Of a stretch of 49,643 nucleotides of DNA, positions 37,974-46,371 are shown one piece after another. The first letter of the stretch is position 1, and each line of letters opens with the position of its first letter. Source of the DNA: an uncultured bacterium (GTDB taxonomy: Bacteria; Patescibacteriota; Minisyncoccia; Minisyncoccales; UBA5738); contig CAINCQ010000038.1 of assembly GCA_903847095.1 (NCBI GenBank), positions 1 to 49,643 of the forward strand. The letters are read 5' to 3'. The notes beneath the pieces were generated by a model. It was given only the letters and a program-made list of their open reading frames with translations, did no database searches and was not told where the DNA came from. The position numbers and the translations under genes are program-made.

Positions 37974-38774
37974 TTGTTTCGCCCCGGCTACGCGCATATT
38001 ACCGGAGAGAACACGCCATGTTGGTATGAGATATTATGGATCAATGACCGGTTGCTGTTAAAAATCCGCGAAGAAGTCTTCATTCACTTCCAAGAATTCT
38101 TCGTTAGGCAGCCGGAAACTCCGCTTATTATCGATATGCAAGAAAGGTTTAAAAAAGATGGTTATCCGCTGGAAGCAATTTCCATGGATCCAAAAATCAG
38201 CTTGGGCTTCGGAAACCAAATCAGGTTTCTTTCCGAAAAAAAAGGTTTTTGGACCTATCTCGTTCCCCTGCCCAAAGCGGATACGGATGCCTTGCAGGTA
38301 TCGGCAACATTGACGCTGGCGACCAGCCTGCTTAGATCATTCAACATGAAGGCGATGACTGAAAGCGAATCCATTCAACAACTTACTTTTGCGACCAATA
38401 CCGATATCGGTTTTTACGGCGCGCCGATCGCGGGAGAAATCGGCATTCCTTTAAGAAATTTTTTGGCCCAATTGTACCGCGAAGAAAGAATGGAAGCAAA
38501 AGACTTCATTGATCTGGCGATGGTCAGGGCCTGGAAAAAGATGCACGGCAAAGTCAATTTCCACGAGAAAAACAAATTAAGTTTTAAGCTGGAAAAGGGC
38601 GGATTCTTCCACCTCGATTGCCCCGGTAACGCCTGCGGCCTGGACCCGTGCGATTATCCGGAGTCATTAGACAAAGGGTATGAATTCTGTCCTCATAACA
38701 CTGACACTCCGAAACAACAACTAGCTCTGTTGACCGGCCTAGCCGCCATTTGCACTCTGGCCAAAAAAAGCTGA
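37974..38774 (+). CDS. orphan protein with Cys-rich C-terminus, 266 aa
   Basis: Unrecognised. The body is mixed alpha/beta and soluble. A basic helix is near the middle, and a C-terminal segment (about residues 212-245) holds a cluster CPGNACGLDPC followed by CPH, enough ligands for a zinc or iron-sulfur site. The TTG start is set by AAGGAGG 8 nt upstream; the tracked ATG-like start at 37899 would run through the previous terminator and leader. Monocistronic. Confidence 0.68.
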   Translation: MFRPGYAHITGENTPCWYEILWINDRLLLKIREEVFIHFQEFFVRQPETPLIIDMQERFKKDGYPLEAISMDPKISLGFGNQIRFLSEKKGFWTYLVPLPKADTDALQVSATLTLATSLLRSFNMKAMTESESIQQLTFATNTDIGFYGAPIAGEIGIPLRNFLAQLYREERMEAKDFIDLAMVRAWKKMHGKVNFHEKNKLSFKLEKGGFFHLDCPGNACGLDPCDYPESLDKGYEFCPHNTDTPKQQLALLTGLAAICTLAKKS

Positions 38775-38778
38775 TATA

Positions 38779-38806
38779 GTCCGCGGAAAACATCCGCGGT
38801 TTTTTA
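38779..38806 (+). terminator. terminator of 37974-38774
   Basis: CCGCGG-AAAACAT-CCGCGG is followed by TTTTTT. Confidence 0.88.
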
Positions 38807-38868
38807 TAATCCGGCAAATATCTTTTTTGGCTTAAGCAATCGACCACCGGACTTGGACCTGAACGTAC

Positions 38869-38893
38869 ACCCCCAACCAAAGCTGGGGTTTTT
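38869..38893 (+). terminator. second terminator-like hairpin
   Basis: ACCCC pairs with GGGGT and is followed by TTTT. No gene ends here. Confidence 0.5.
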
Positions 38894-38902
38894 AGAAGAA
38901 TC

Positions 38903-38930
38903 AAAAAACCGCCTTTCTGGCGGCTTTTTG
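38903..38930. terminator. bidirectional terminator after the GNAT gene
   Basis: CCGCC-TTTCT-GGCGG is flanked by A-run and T-run. It terminates the minus-strand GNAT gene. Confidence 0.8.
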
Positions 38931-38951
38931 TTATGTTCGTAAATAATCTTT

Positions 38952-39359
38952 TTAAACCGGATTTTCTCCCTTGGTCATGCATTGGTTTTTGGCTGGCAAA
39001 AATCCCTGCTTTTGAAAAAGTTCGGCCGCGGACGGTTCCACTTCCACGTTCCACTGAACGTTTGGGTATTTTTTGAAACAGCGGAAAAGCAATTCTTCCG
39101 CCACTCCCTGTCCTTGGTAGCGCGGATCAACCGCCAAGCCAAAAATCACGCCGTGGGCATATTTGTCGGTGATCACCCTCACCGCTCCCGCGAGCATATC
39201 CTTATCCCAAGCGCTAAAAACGGCGCTGGAATTAAAATACACCTTGGCTAACAATAAACCATGCTTCTTGGGATTTTTGTTTTCCGTAACCCAGCCAACC
39301 GCTTTATAAAGAGAGAATAATTTCGCGGCCGGCAAACTCTTTGTGGTTTTATAAATCAT
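38952..39359 (-). CDS. GNAT-family N-acetyltransferase
   Basis: A 135-aa GNAT fold. Motif A, the acetyl-CoA pyrophosphate loop, is LAVDPRYQGQGVAEELL (about residues 75-91). The preceding strand VIFG and the following VEVEPSAAELFQKQGF (motif B) complete the pattern. Substrate cannot be told. ATG start without SD. Confidence 0.88.
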   Translation of the reverse strand: MIYKTTKSLPAAKLFSLYKAVGWVTENKNPKKHGLLLAKVYFNSSAVFSAWDKDMLAGAVRVITDKYAHGVIFGLAVDPRYQGQGVAEELLFRCFKKYPNVQWNVEVEPSAAELFQKQGFLPAKNQCMTKGENPV

Positions 39360-39444
39360 AGTTTTAAAACCTATTATTTACCTTCTATGATGACTTTATA
39401 GCGCACTTTAACCCTAATGGCCTTTTTTCAATTTAATCTATAGT

Positions 39445-40308
39445 CTACTTCCCGTTCACCTTCTTTACCAGCTCCTTGAAGCCCTCCAATACCTCCACGG
39501 GCAGGGCGAAAATTACGGTCTTGGACGGATCGGGATTGAGTTTTTCGATGGTCTGCAAAGTACGCATCGACAAACCGCCGGGCGTTCCCGCCAAAACGCC
39601 GGCCGCTTGGGCCAAACGCTGCGCCGCCTGCGCTTCTCCCTCGGCGCGGATGATCACCGCCCTCCTTTCTCTTTCCGATTCGGCCTGTTTGGCCATCACG
39701 CGCTTCATATCGGCCGGAAGCTCGATGTCCTGGATCTTGATATCGGTGACATTAATTCCCCAATTGTCGGTAGCGATATCGACGATCTTTTTTATCTCCT
39801 CGGAAATTTTTTCCCGTTCCGACAATAAAGGGTCAAGTTCAATCCCTCCGATCACGTCGCGCAAAGCCGCCTGGGCGTATTGCGAAACCGCCAAGGTGTA
39901 GTCCTGGATATTCAAAATCGCCCTCTCGGCCGACTCCACCTGGAAATAAACCACCGCGTTGATACCGACCGGCACATTGTCTTTGGTAATCACCTCCTGT
40001 TGGGGAATATCGGTCGTGGTAATGCGAAGGTCAACCTTGATCATTCTCTGGACGCCGATCATAATCCAGGTAAGACCGGGTTGCTTGGTTCCCGAATATT
40101 TTCCCAAAGTAAGAACGACGCCGCGCTCATACTGATCGATCACCCGCAAACCAATAATAACGACAATGAACACTTCCAAAATCAACGCAACCAAAACACC
40201 GAGCGCGCCAAAACTTAGATAAGCCATTACAAGCGCGAACAAAAAAAACGTGATAAGACTTATTAACCCCGCCAAAGGATTAACTTCCGGTGTTGTATAT
40301 ATTGGCAT
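39445..40308 (-). CDS. slipin-type SPFH/Band-7 membrane protein
   Basis: A 287-aa stomatin-like protein. Two N-terminal hydrophobic segments (about residues 11-50) are followed by an SPFH domain with the slipin pattern (IDQYERGVVLTLGKYSGTKQPGLTWIMIGVQRMIKVDLR; ALRDVIGGIELDPLLSEREKI). A helical EAQAAQRLAQAA stretch and a short end complete it. Such proteins oligomerise at the inner face of the membrane. ATG 40308 is preferred to TTG 40338. No NfeD-like partner is adjacent. Confidence 0.9.
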   Translation of the reverse strand: MPIYTTPEVNPLAGLISLITFFLFALVMAYLSFGALGVLVALILEVFIVVIIGLRVIDQYERGVVLTLGKYSGTKQPGLTWIMIGVQRMIKVDLRITTTDIPQQEVITKDNVPVGINAVVYFQVESAERAILNIQDYTLAVSQYAQAALRDVIGGIELDPLLSEREKISEEIKKIVDIATDNWGINVTDIKIQDIELPADMKRVMAKQAESERERRAVIIRAEGEAQAAQRLAQAAGVLAGTPGGLSMRTLQTIEKLNPDPSKTVIFALPVEVLEGFKELVKKVNGK

Positions 40309-40424
40309 AATTTTTCGGTCATGCGTTTGGCTTGCCAAACGGATGATTATATTTTTTAGTTATTATTATGAAAACCTTTCTTAGTATTATATCATAGTAC
40401 CATAAGGAAGCCGCTTTACAGACC

Positions 40425-42563
40425 ATGCCCTCAAAATTATCACAAGAGATCAAAAATATCCCGAAGATCGGACCAGCTTACCAAGCGCGCCTGGAACATT
40501 TAGGCATCAAAACCGTTAAGGATTTGCTTTACCATTTTCCTACCCGATACGAGGATTTTTCGACACGGATCAATATCGCCGATCTTAAGGTTGAAGAAAC
40601 CGCCTGCGTTCAAGGAATCGTTGAAAGTGTGAAAATGGTCCGCGTCTGGAAACGACATCTCACGATCACCGAGATCGTGATCAGCGACGAAACCGGGAAA
40701 GTTAAAGCCTTATGGTTCAACCAGCCTTATCTCGCCGGTTCTTTCAAAAAAGGAATGACTGTCTGTCTGGCGGGGAAATTGGTCGAGAGAAAAAGCAGCC
40801 GCTATCTTTCGAACCCAATGTACGAAAAAGTAAACGATTCCGCGGATGATGAGATTGATCTCACCCATACGGGCCGCCTGGTACCGATCTATCCGCAAAC
40901 CGCAGGCTTGTCGAGCCGGTGGCTGCGATACGTGATCAAACCCCTGCTCGCAAACTACACTAACCTGCCCGACCCCCTGCCAAACGCAACCATAACCGCT
41001 TATGAATTCATGCCTTGGGGTGAAGCAGTCAAACAAATCCATTTTCCGGAAAGCTTGGACGCGGCGCGCGGCGCACGGAAACGTTTTGCTTTCGAAGAAC
41101 TGTTTTTCATCCAGTTGTCGGTTTTACGCGAACGCATCAGACTCAACAACGAACGGGCGGACGCGATCGCCATGGATCTACCGCTAATCCAGGATTTTAC
41201 CAAAAGCCTGCCCTTCCGGCTTACGGAAGCCCAACGCGTTTCATCCTACCGAATATTGAAAGACATGGAAAAAAACCAGCCGATGAACCGCTTGCTCCAA
41301 GGAGACGTTGGTTCGGGAAAAACTATAGTCGCCATGATGGCCGCCCTCAATGCCGCGAAAGCGGGATACCAAACCGCCTTTATGGTACCAACCGAGATCC
41401 TGGCCACCCAGCATTATGAAACATTCTCAAAAATCCTGAAACCTTTCGGAGTCGAGACCGGAATTCTGTGCGCCAAGCACACCGCGGTTTCTTCATTCGG
41501 GCAAGTTTCCAAATCTACGGTTTTGGAACTCGCGAAAAACGGAAAAATCGGAATCCTGATCGGGACCAACGCCCTGATCCAAAAAGGCGTTTCTTTCAAG
41601 AAATTGGCTTTTGTGATTCTCGACGAGCAACACCGTTTCGGCGTGGAACAGCGGGCAGCGCTGGCAAAAAACAACCAGACGAAGAAAAAAGAAAAACTCA
41701 CCCCCCATCTGCTGTCGATGACCGCAACTCCCATTCCAAGAAGCTTGGCTTTGACCATCTATGGCGATCTTGATCTTACGTTGCTCGACGAGATGCCCAA
41801 GGGACGGAAAATCGTGGAAACAAAAATAATAAAACCGGACGGCCGAGCCGCCGCTTACGAATTTATCCGGAGTGAAATTAAAAACGGCCGGCAAGCCTTT
41901 ATGGTTTGCCCGCGCATCGAGGGCGACGAGGAAGAAAAAAGGGATGCCATTTTATTCGACCCTAAAGCCGATTACTCGGGCGCCGAAGCGGTAAAAGCCG
42001 TAAAGGAAGAGTACGAAAAACTTTCCAAGGAAGTCTTCCCCGACCTTTGTGTCGGCATGCTTCACGGAAAAATGAAAGCCGGAGAAAAACAAGAGGTTAT
42101 GGAAAAATTCAAACAAGGAGCCATAGATCTTTTGGTCTCCACTTCCGTTATCGAAGTTGGCATTGATATCCCCAATGCTTCGATTATGGCCATCGAAGGA
42201 TCCCATAAATTCGGGTTGGCACAGCTCCACCAATTCCGCGGTCGCGTAGGCAGAGGCGAACACCAATCCTATTGCCTGTTGTTTTCCGACTACCCAACCC
42301 GCCGCCTTAGCGCCCTGCTCAAATACGATAACGGCTTCGAATTGGCCGAAAAGGATTTGGAGATCCGGGGACCGGGAGAGGTTTTCGGCAGCCAGCAATG
42401 GGGTATGCCCGACCTGGTAATGGCTTCGCTCGCCGACGTCTTTCTGGTGGAAAAGTCGCGCAACGCCGCCAAAGGAATTCTTTCCCGCGACCCAACGCTC
42501 GAAAACCATCCCCAACTTCTAGAACGAGTAAAGCAGATCAAACAACGAACGCATCTGGAGTAA
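40425..42563 (+). CDS. recG: ATP-dependent DNA helicase RecG
   Basis: A 712-aa superfamily 2 helicase of normal length. The N-terminal wedge (OB-fold) domain covers about residues 1-170. Walker A GDVGSGKT is near 292, DEQH near 399, the TATPIPRS motif III near 430, and the C-terminal helicase motif QFRGRVGRG near 610. It remodels stalled replication forks and Holliday junctions. ATG without SD; a terminator follows, then the promoter of the next gene. Confidence 0.96.
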   Translation: MPSKLSQEIKNIPKIGPAYQARLEHLGIKTVKDLLYHFPTRYEDFSTRINIADLKVEETACVQGIVESVKMVRVWKRHLTITEIVISDETGKVKALWFNQPYLAGSFKKGMTVCLAGKLVERKSSRYLSNPMYEKVNDSADDEIDLTHTGRLVPIYPQTAGLSSRWLRYVIKPLLANYTNLPDPLPNATITAYEFMPWGEAVKQIHFPESLDAARGARKRFAFEELFFIQLSVLRERIRLNNERADAIAMDLPLIQDFTKSLPFRLTEAQRVSSYRILKDMEKNQPMNRLLQGDVGSGKTIVAMMAALNAAKAGYQTAFMVPTEILATQHYETFSKILKPFGVETGILCAKHTAVSSFGQVSKSTVLELAKNGKIGILIGTNALIQKGVSFKKLAFVILDEQHRFGVEQRAALAKNNQTKKKEKLTPHLLSMTATPIPRSLALTIYGDLDLTLLDEMPKGRKIVETKIIKPDGRAAAYEFIRSEIKNGRQAFMVCPRIEGDEEEKRDAILFDPKADYSGAEAVKAVKEEYEKLSKEVFPDLCVGMLHGKMKAGEKQEVMEKFKQGAIDLLVSTSVIEVGIDIPNASIMAIEGSHKFGLAQLHQFRGRVGRGEHQSYCLLFSDYPTRRLSALLKYDNGFELAEKDLEIRGPGEVFGSQQWGMPDLVMASLADVFLVEKSRNAAKGILSRDPTLENHPQLLERVKQIKQRTHLE

Positions 42564-42589
42564 CGATTTTCCAACCAGGATCTTTAGCT

Positions 42590-42617
42590 CGGCGGTTTTT
42601 TAAACCGCCGTTTTGCT
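42590..42617 (+). terminator. terminator of recG
   Basis: CGGCGGTTT pairs with AAACCGCCG and is followed by TTTTG. Confidence 0.85.
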
Positions 42618-42628
42618 TCTTAATTTCA

Positions 42629-42657
42629 TTGACAAATTTATATAAATATGATATAAT
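42629..42657 (+). promoter_or_regulatory. exact-consensus promoter for the histidine phosphatase gene
   Basis: TTGACA and TATAAT are separated by 17 nt, starting 12 nt after the recG terminator. Confidence 0.85.
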
Positions 42658-42696
42658 CTAGTTACAAAAGGTGCCGCGCACCTGGAGGTTTGGGTA

Positions 42697-43231
42697 ATGA
42701 AAGTTTACGTTGTGCGGCACGCAATGCCGCATGAAATAAGGTTGGAGCCCGGAGGGCTTAACCCCGGTTTGTGCGACCTAGGCGTTGCGCAAGCAAAAAA
42801 ACTGGCTCTGGAAGTAAAGCTGCTTGGGTTCAAAAAAGCCTATTGCAGCCCGTCAGCCAGAACGATCGCAACGGCGAAAAACCTCGAAATCGAAATCGTA
42901 ATTTGCGACGATTTGAATTATGTCCAGCTCAAAGAGGACAGGATTCGGGCTTTTGCCAAGGAGGTTGAGGAAAATCCCGACTACTGGAAGGAATTCTGGA
43001 CCAGCCGAAATTTCCCGGGACTGGAAACGCCGGAAAAATTTCTCGCAAGGATAAAAAAGTGCCTTAAGGGAAATTATGAGGCAAAAAGAAAAAGTTTTGG
43101 TTGTAGCCCACACCGAGGTTATATTGGCAATGTTGGCTATCGCCAAAAAAAAGCCGCTCAAAGATGTGATCGGCGAAAAAGTCGAATACGCAACAATCTA
43201 TGTATTCGAAATTGAAGAGGGCGCGATCTAG
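42697..43231 (+). pseudogene. histidine phosphatase (phosphoglycerate-mutase-like), frameshifted
   Basis: The frame from ATG 42697 gives the family start VVRHAMPHE with the catalytic R-H, then GLCDLGVAQAKKLA and YCSPSARTIATAKNL. Around 43053-43060 (ATAAAAAAGTGCC) the conserved sequence leaves this frame and continues one base later: LREIMRQKEKVLVVAHTEVILAMLAI, with the second active-site His, ending at TAG 43231. The tracked ORF (to 43215) ends in nonsense. Removing one A from the A6 run restores a protein of about 177 aa. This is a real frameshift, a sequencing indel or slippage. GGAGG precedes the start. Confidence 0.8.
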
Positions 43232-43244
43232 CGTCCTCTTTTTG
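43216..43244 (+). terminator. terminator shared by convergent genes
   Basis: GAGGGCGC pairs with GCGTCCTC (one G-U) and is followed by TTTTTG. The loop holds CTAG, which supplies both opposing stop codons. Confidence 0.75.
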
Positions 43245-44478
43245 CTAATATTTTTATAATACCGGTATTACCGTCAACCTCAACCAAATCGCCATCTTTT
43301 AAAACCCGGGTCGCTATTTTAACGCTAACGACCCCGGGAATCCCCAGCTCCCGGGAAATGATGGCGGCGTGGGAGTTGATCCCGCCTTCGTCGGCAATGA
43401 TCGCGGCGGCCTTGCGGCAGGCCATAATGGTTTCGGGACCGGTGGTCCGGGAAACCAGTATCTCCCCTTTTTTCATTTCTTTGATCTTTTTTTTCAAAAG
43501 ATCCTCCCCTCCCCGGTCAAAAACAACCGGAATAATTTTTACCTCGCCGCGCGCGACGCCGGCACTGGCCGGATCGCCGCGAAGCTCGGCAATGTTTTCC
43601 CCGGTTTTAGGCTCGATTTTTTCAATCATTTTTTCCGCCTTCGGGCCGGTATAAAAAATTATTTTCCCGCCGCTTTTTAAACCGATAAAACATTTTGTCC
43701 GCTTGTTTACTTCATCCATATCGATATTCTTTCCGTTTAACAACGCAAAAACTTCATCGCAGTCACAAGATCGCGCCTGTTCCAAAGAAAGATAAAACCT
43801 GGCGGCTATTTCGCCTAAAATTGCGATCAGGGAACCGTATATTTGATTAAGAACGGAACGGAAAAAAAGTTTTTTTACCCCGGTTTCGCGCGCCGACCAG
43901 CAGAGATCAATGATCGCTTTTGGCGCCGCGATCTTTTTTAGCGCCGCTTCTCTGTCCGAAATTATCCGCGCCTCTTTTGAGGAATTCAACATTAAACTGA
44001 AAATTTCCGCCGCCACGGTCTTGTCTTTTATTTTTTTAAAAACAAAAGTTCGAATGACCTGGCCGATCATATTGGAGTAGACCTCGTCGGCAAAACCATA
44101 CATCGTAAAAAAGGGTATCGTCAACAAACGATATTCATTAAGTATCTCTTTGATTTCTTGGTTGTTTTTTTTCTTTAAAACAGCCTTGGAGATTCCGGCG
44201 GTCATTTTTAACAATCCGGACGATAATTCATCTCCCTCCGCAAGAATTTTTCTTATTTTTTTAACATTTTTATAAAGGCTTACCCCTTGCCTACCTACTC
44301 TCTTTTCGGCGGCACTACGGATATAAACGCTGCCCACACAAACATTGCCGGCTTTCTTCTGGTGGGTAAAAACCAAAAAATCATAATTACTCAACAATAT
44401 CATTTCATCCATAAGAACAAAAAAATCGGCATCGGGCCAAATTATTTGGTAACGGTTTTTTTGCGGATCTTTCTTCAT
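43228..44478 (-). CDS. PEP-utilising swivel-domain protein without PEP or ATP domains
   Basis: A 416-aa protein. The C-terminal third is the phosphohistidine swivel domain of PEP synthase/PPDK: RGDPASAGVARGEVKII, then ILVSRTTGPETIMACRKAAAIIADEGGINSHAAIISRELGIPGVV with the phospho-His at about residue 369. The N-terminal 260 residues are helical and unassigned; neither the ATP-grasp nor the PEP TIM-barrel domain is present. A phospho-carrier or a smaller rifampin-phosphotransferase-like enzyme are alternatives. The start overlaps the glycosyltransferase stop (TAATG), so they form an operon. Confidence 0.82.
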   Translation of the reverse strand: MKKDPQKNRYQIIWPDADFFVLMDEMILLSNYDFLVFTHQKKAGNVCVGSVYIRSAAEKRVGRQGVSLYKNVKKIRKILAEGDELSSGLLKMTAGISKAVLKKKNNQEIKEILNEYRLLTIPFFTMYGFADEVYSNMIGQVIRTFVFKKIKDKTVAAEIFSLMLNSSKEARIISDREAALKKIAAPKAIIDLCWSARETGVKKLFFRSVLNQIYGSLIAILGEIAARFYLSLEQARSCDCDEVFALLNGKNIDMDEVNKRTKCFIGLKSGGKIIFYTGPKAEKMIEKIEPKTGENIAELRGDPASAGVARGEVKIIPVVFDRGGEDLLKKKIKEMKKGEILVSRTTGPETIMACRKAAAIIADEGGINSHAAIISRELGIPGVVSVKIATRVLKDGDLVEVDGNTGIIKILAKRGR

Positions 44479-46022
44479 TATTTCTTCCTCAATTTATCCG
44501 TCACCCAAAACCCGAGCGGCTTTTTGATCATCATCCGGGTCTGGGACTCGATGGCCGGAATGGAACCGAAGAATATCAGCGTCACCGGCAACAACACCCA
44601 TTGCAAAATCATCGACATGCTCCGCCACTGTCCGTATTTGGCGGGCTTGGGCGGCAGAATCAGCCAGCTGATCGCAGCCGAGATGATCATGCCGATCATG
44701 GCCATTGTCATAATCTGGGAAGTGATCCGCGGCAAATTATAAGAAATCAGTGTGGAACTGAACTCATCCCCTCCCAAGAGAAGCGGCAACCAACCAAGAC
44801 AAAAAGTAAGAATGGAGCAAGTAGCCCAGGACCAAAAACCTTCCAGCATCGTAAGGCTGTGGGAAATTTTCTCGCTGGCGCTTATTTTTTTGCTGGCCGG
44901 GTTCATCAAAAAATTGAAAAAAACGTATGGCACGTTCTCCACTCCCCAAGACCAGCGCCGTTGCTGTTTGTATTGGTTGATCATGGTTTTCGGCAGCGAC
45001 GGGGCCATCACCGCGTCCAGCGAAACCGGATAATGAAGAGGAACGACATGGTAAGCGCCTGAATTCTTAAAATAAGCGCGCCAGAATATTCTCGAATCGT
45101 CGGAAACGACATTTGACGGATAACCTGTCTCGAGCAATGTCTTAAGCGGCATGGAATGGGAAGAAAAAGTAACCAATTGTTCCGTCCTCTCCTGCTGCAT
45201 CATTTGCCAAAACGTCGAAGAAGTCGCGATTATCCGGGCAACAACCGACGAATCCCAGATATTGTTGTTATAAACCGGAATGGGCTGGTAGCTTTTTTTT
45301 AACGGATCCTCGGTGCTCAAAAAAACCCACGTTAGACGTGAAAAGTAATGCGGGTACGGCTTGGTATCGATATCGAAAATCGAAGCCATGACATTTTCCG
45401 CCGGACCTCCGATTTTTGGCAAGACCTCATCCCTGATCTTTGCCAAAGCCCAATTGACGTTAGCTCCTTTCCCAGCCTGCTCCCCGGCTATCCCGCTAGG
45501 GTGGATGCTGACGGAAAAATCATAAAAGATCTTCCCGAATTCCTTTTTAAGCTCACCAGCCGCTTTGCGTGTTTTTTCGCCCCCCTTTTCTTCAATGGCC
45601 AGCACGATGGTCATTCTTTCTTTAGGATAAAGGACGGTAACCAATGAAGATATCGCGTCCCTCACTACGGCCTTCTCTTCGTTGGCCACCGGCAAAATGA
45701 CCAAGTGATGGATCTTTCTCCATTCCCGGCTTTTTTCCTTTTTCAAACGCTTTAGCCAGTTAACCGCCGAATTAGCCTTTAATTTCCGGTAACTGGCAAT
45801 CTGGTGCACGGAAAGATAAAGTACGCGAAAAAGCCAATAAAGATCAAAGGCGATAATGAAAAAAGCCACCCAAAAAGGAACGAGCCAGGAAAAAAGCAAA
45901 GCAAAAACCAAAGTAAACCAGGCTAAGGCGCCGGGTAAAATCTCAAAAAACCGGTAGAGGATCTTCTCCCCCATCGTTGAAAGATCGTCCGCTTTCGAAA
46001 GATTGGAATAGTCTGTTTTCAT
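44478..46022 (-). CDS. membrane glycosyltransferase, family 2-like
   Basis: A 514-aa protein from ATG 46022; the tracked start 46118 would encroach on the tRNA-Glu region. Two N-terminal transmembrane helices lie at about residues 20-70. A GT-A catalytic domain follows: VILPVANEEKAVVRDAI, a DxD-like FDIDTKPY near 217, and QYKQQRRWSWG near 356, the Q-Q-x-R-W signature of processive synthases. Four C-terminal transmembrane helices follow. It probably builds or exports a cell-surface polysaccharide or glycolipid. No SD; it is co-transcribed with the PEP-swivel gene. Confidence 0.85.
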   Translation of the reverse strand: MKTDYSNLSKADDLSTMGEKILYRFFEILPGALAWFTLVFALLFSWLVPFWVAFFIIAFDLYWLFRVLYLSVHQIASYRKLKANSAVNWLKRLKKEKSREWRKIHHLVILPVANEEKAVVRDAISSLVTVLYPKERMTIVLAIEEKGGEKTRKAAGELKKEFGKIFYDFSVSIHPSGIAGEQAGKGANVNWALAKIRDEVLPKIGGPAENVMASIFDIDTKPYPHYFSRLTWVFLSTEDPLKKSYQPIPVYNNNIWDSSVVARIIATSSTFWQMMQQERTEQLVTFSSHSMPLKTLLETGYPSNVVSDDSRIFWRAYFKNSGAYHVVPLHYPVSLDAVMAPSLPKTMINQYKQQRRWSWGVENVPYVFFNFLMNPASKKISASEKISHSLTMLEGFWSWATCSILTFCLGWLPLLLGGDEFSSTLISYNLPRITSQIMTMAMIGMIISAAISWLILPPKPAKYGQWRSMSMILQWVLLPVTLIFFGSIPAIESQTRMMIKKPLGFWVTDKLRKK

Positions 46023-46124
46023 ACCGCAAGAAGGCTGGCCTGCCAACCCGTAAATATTTAGAATGATTGATCTGCTGCGGTAAGTAAGCCAAAAACGGAA
46101 AATTCGCCGCAAAGCCACTACGTG

Positions 46125-46196
46125 TGGCGCTAACGGGAGTCGAACCCGTATTTTCGCCTTGAAAGGGCAACGTCCTAGCCGTTAGACGATAGCGCC
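46125..46196 (-). tRNA. tRNA-Glu(TTC)
   Basis: A 72-nt cloverleaf with acceptor GGCGCTA/TAGCGCC, anticodon loop CTTTCAA (anticodon TTC) and T-loop TTCGACT. Discriminator A; no encoded CCA. Confidence 0.93.
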
Positions 46197-46371
46197 AAAA
46201 ATGCAAGAACGATTCATATTCTAACAAAAAAACCGGATTTGTCCAGCATCGGTATCGGTGTTCCATTATCGAAGTTCCCGCCTTTGGGAACGTTCCTTTT
46301 TGTTTTTCGCCACCGATACAAAAAATTCAAGCTCGGCGACCTCCTTTCGGTCAAGGCAATTCAACCAAAAA

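Noticed and set aside
43053-43060. Programmed -1 frameshift at A-AAA-AAG
   Set aside because: The conserved downstream frame is +1, and the -1 frame stops after two codons (GTG CCT TAA).
46277-46306. GTTCCC/GGGAAC hairpin with TTTTT as a terminator
   Set aside because: The T-run is on the plus strand, where no gene ends; on the minus strand there is no T-run after the hairpin.
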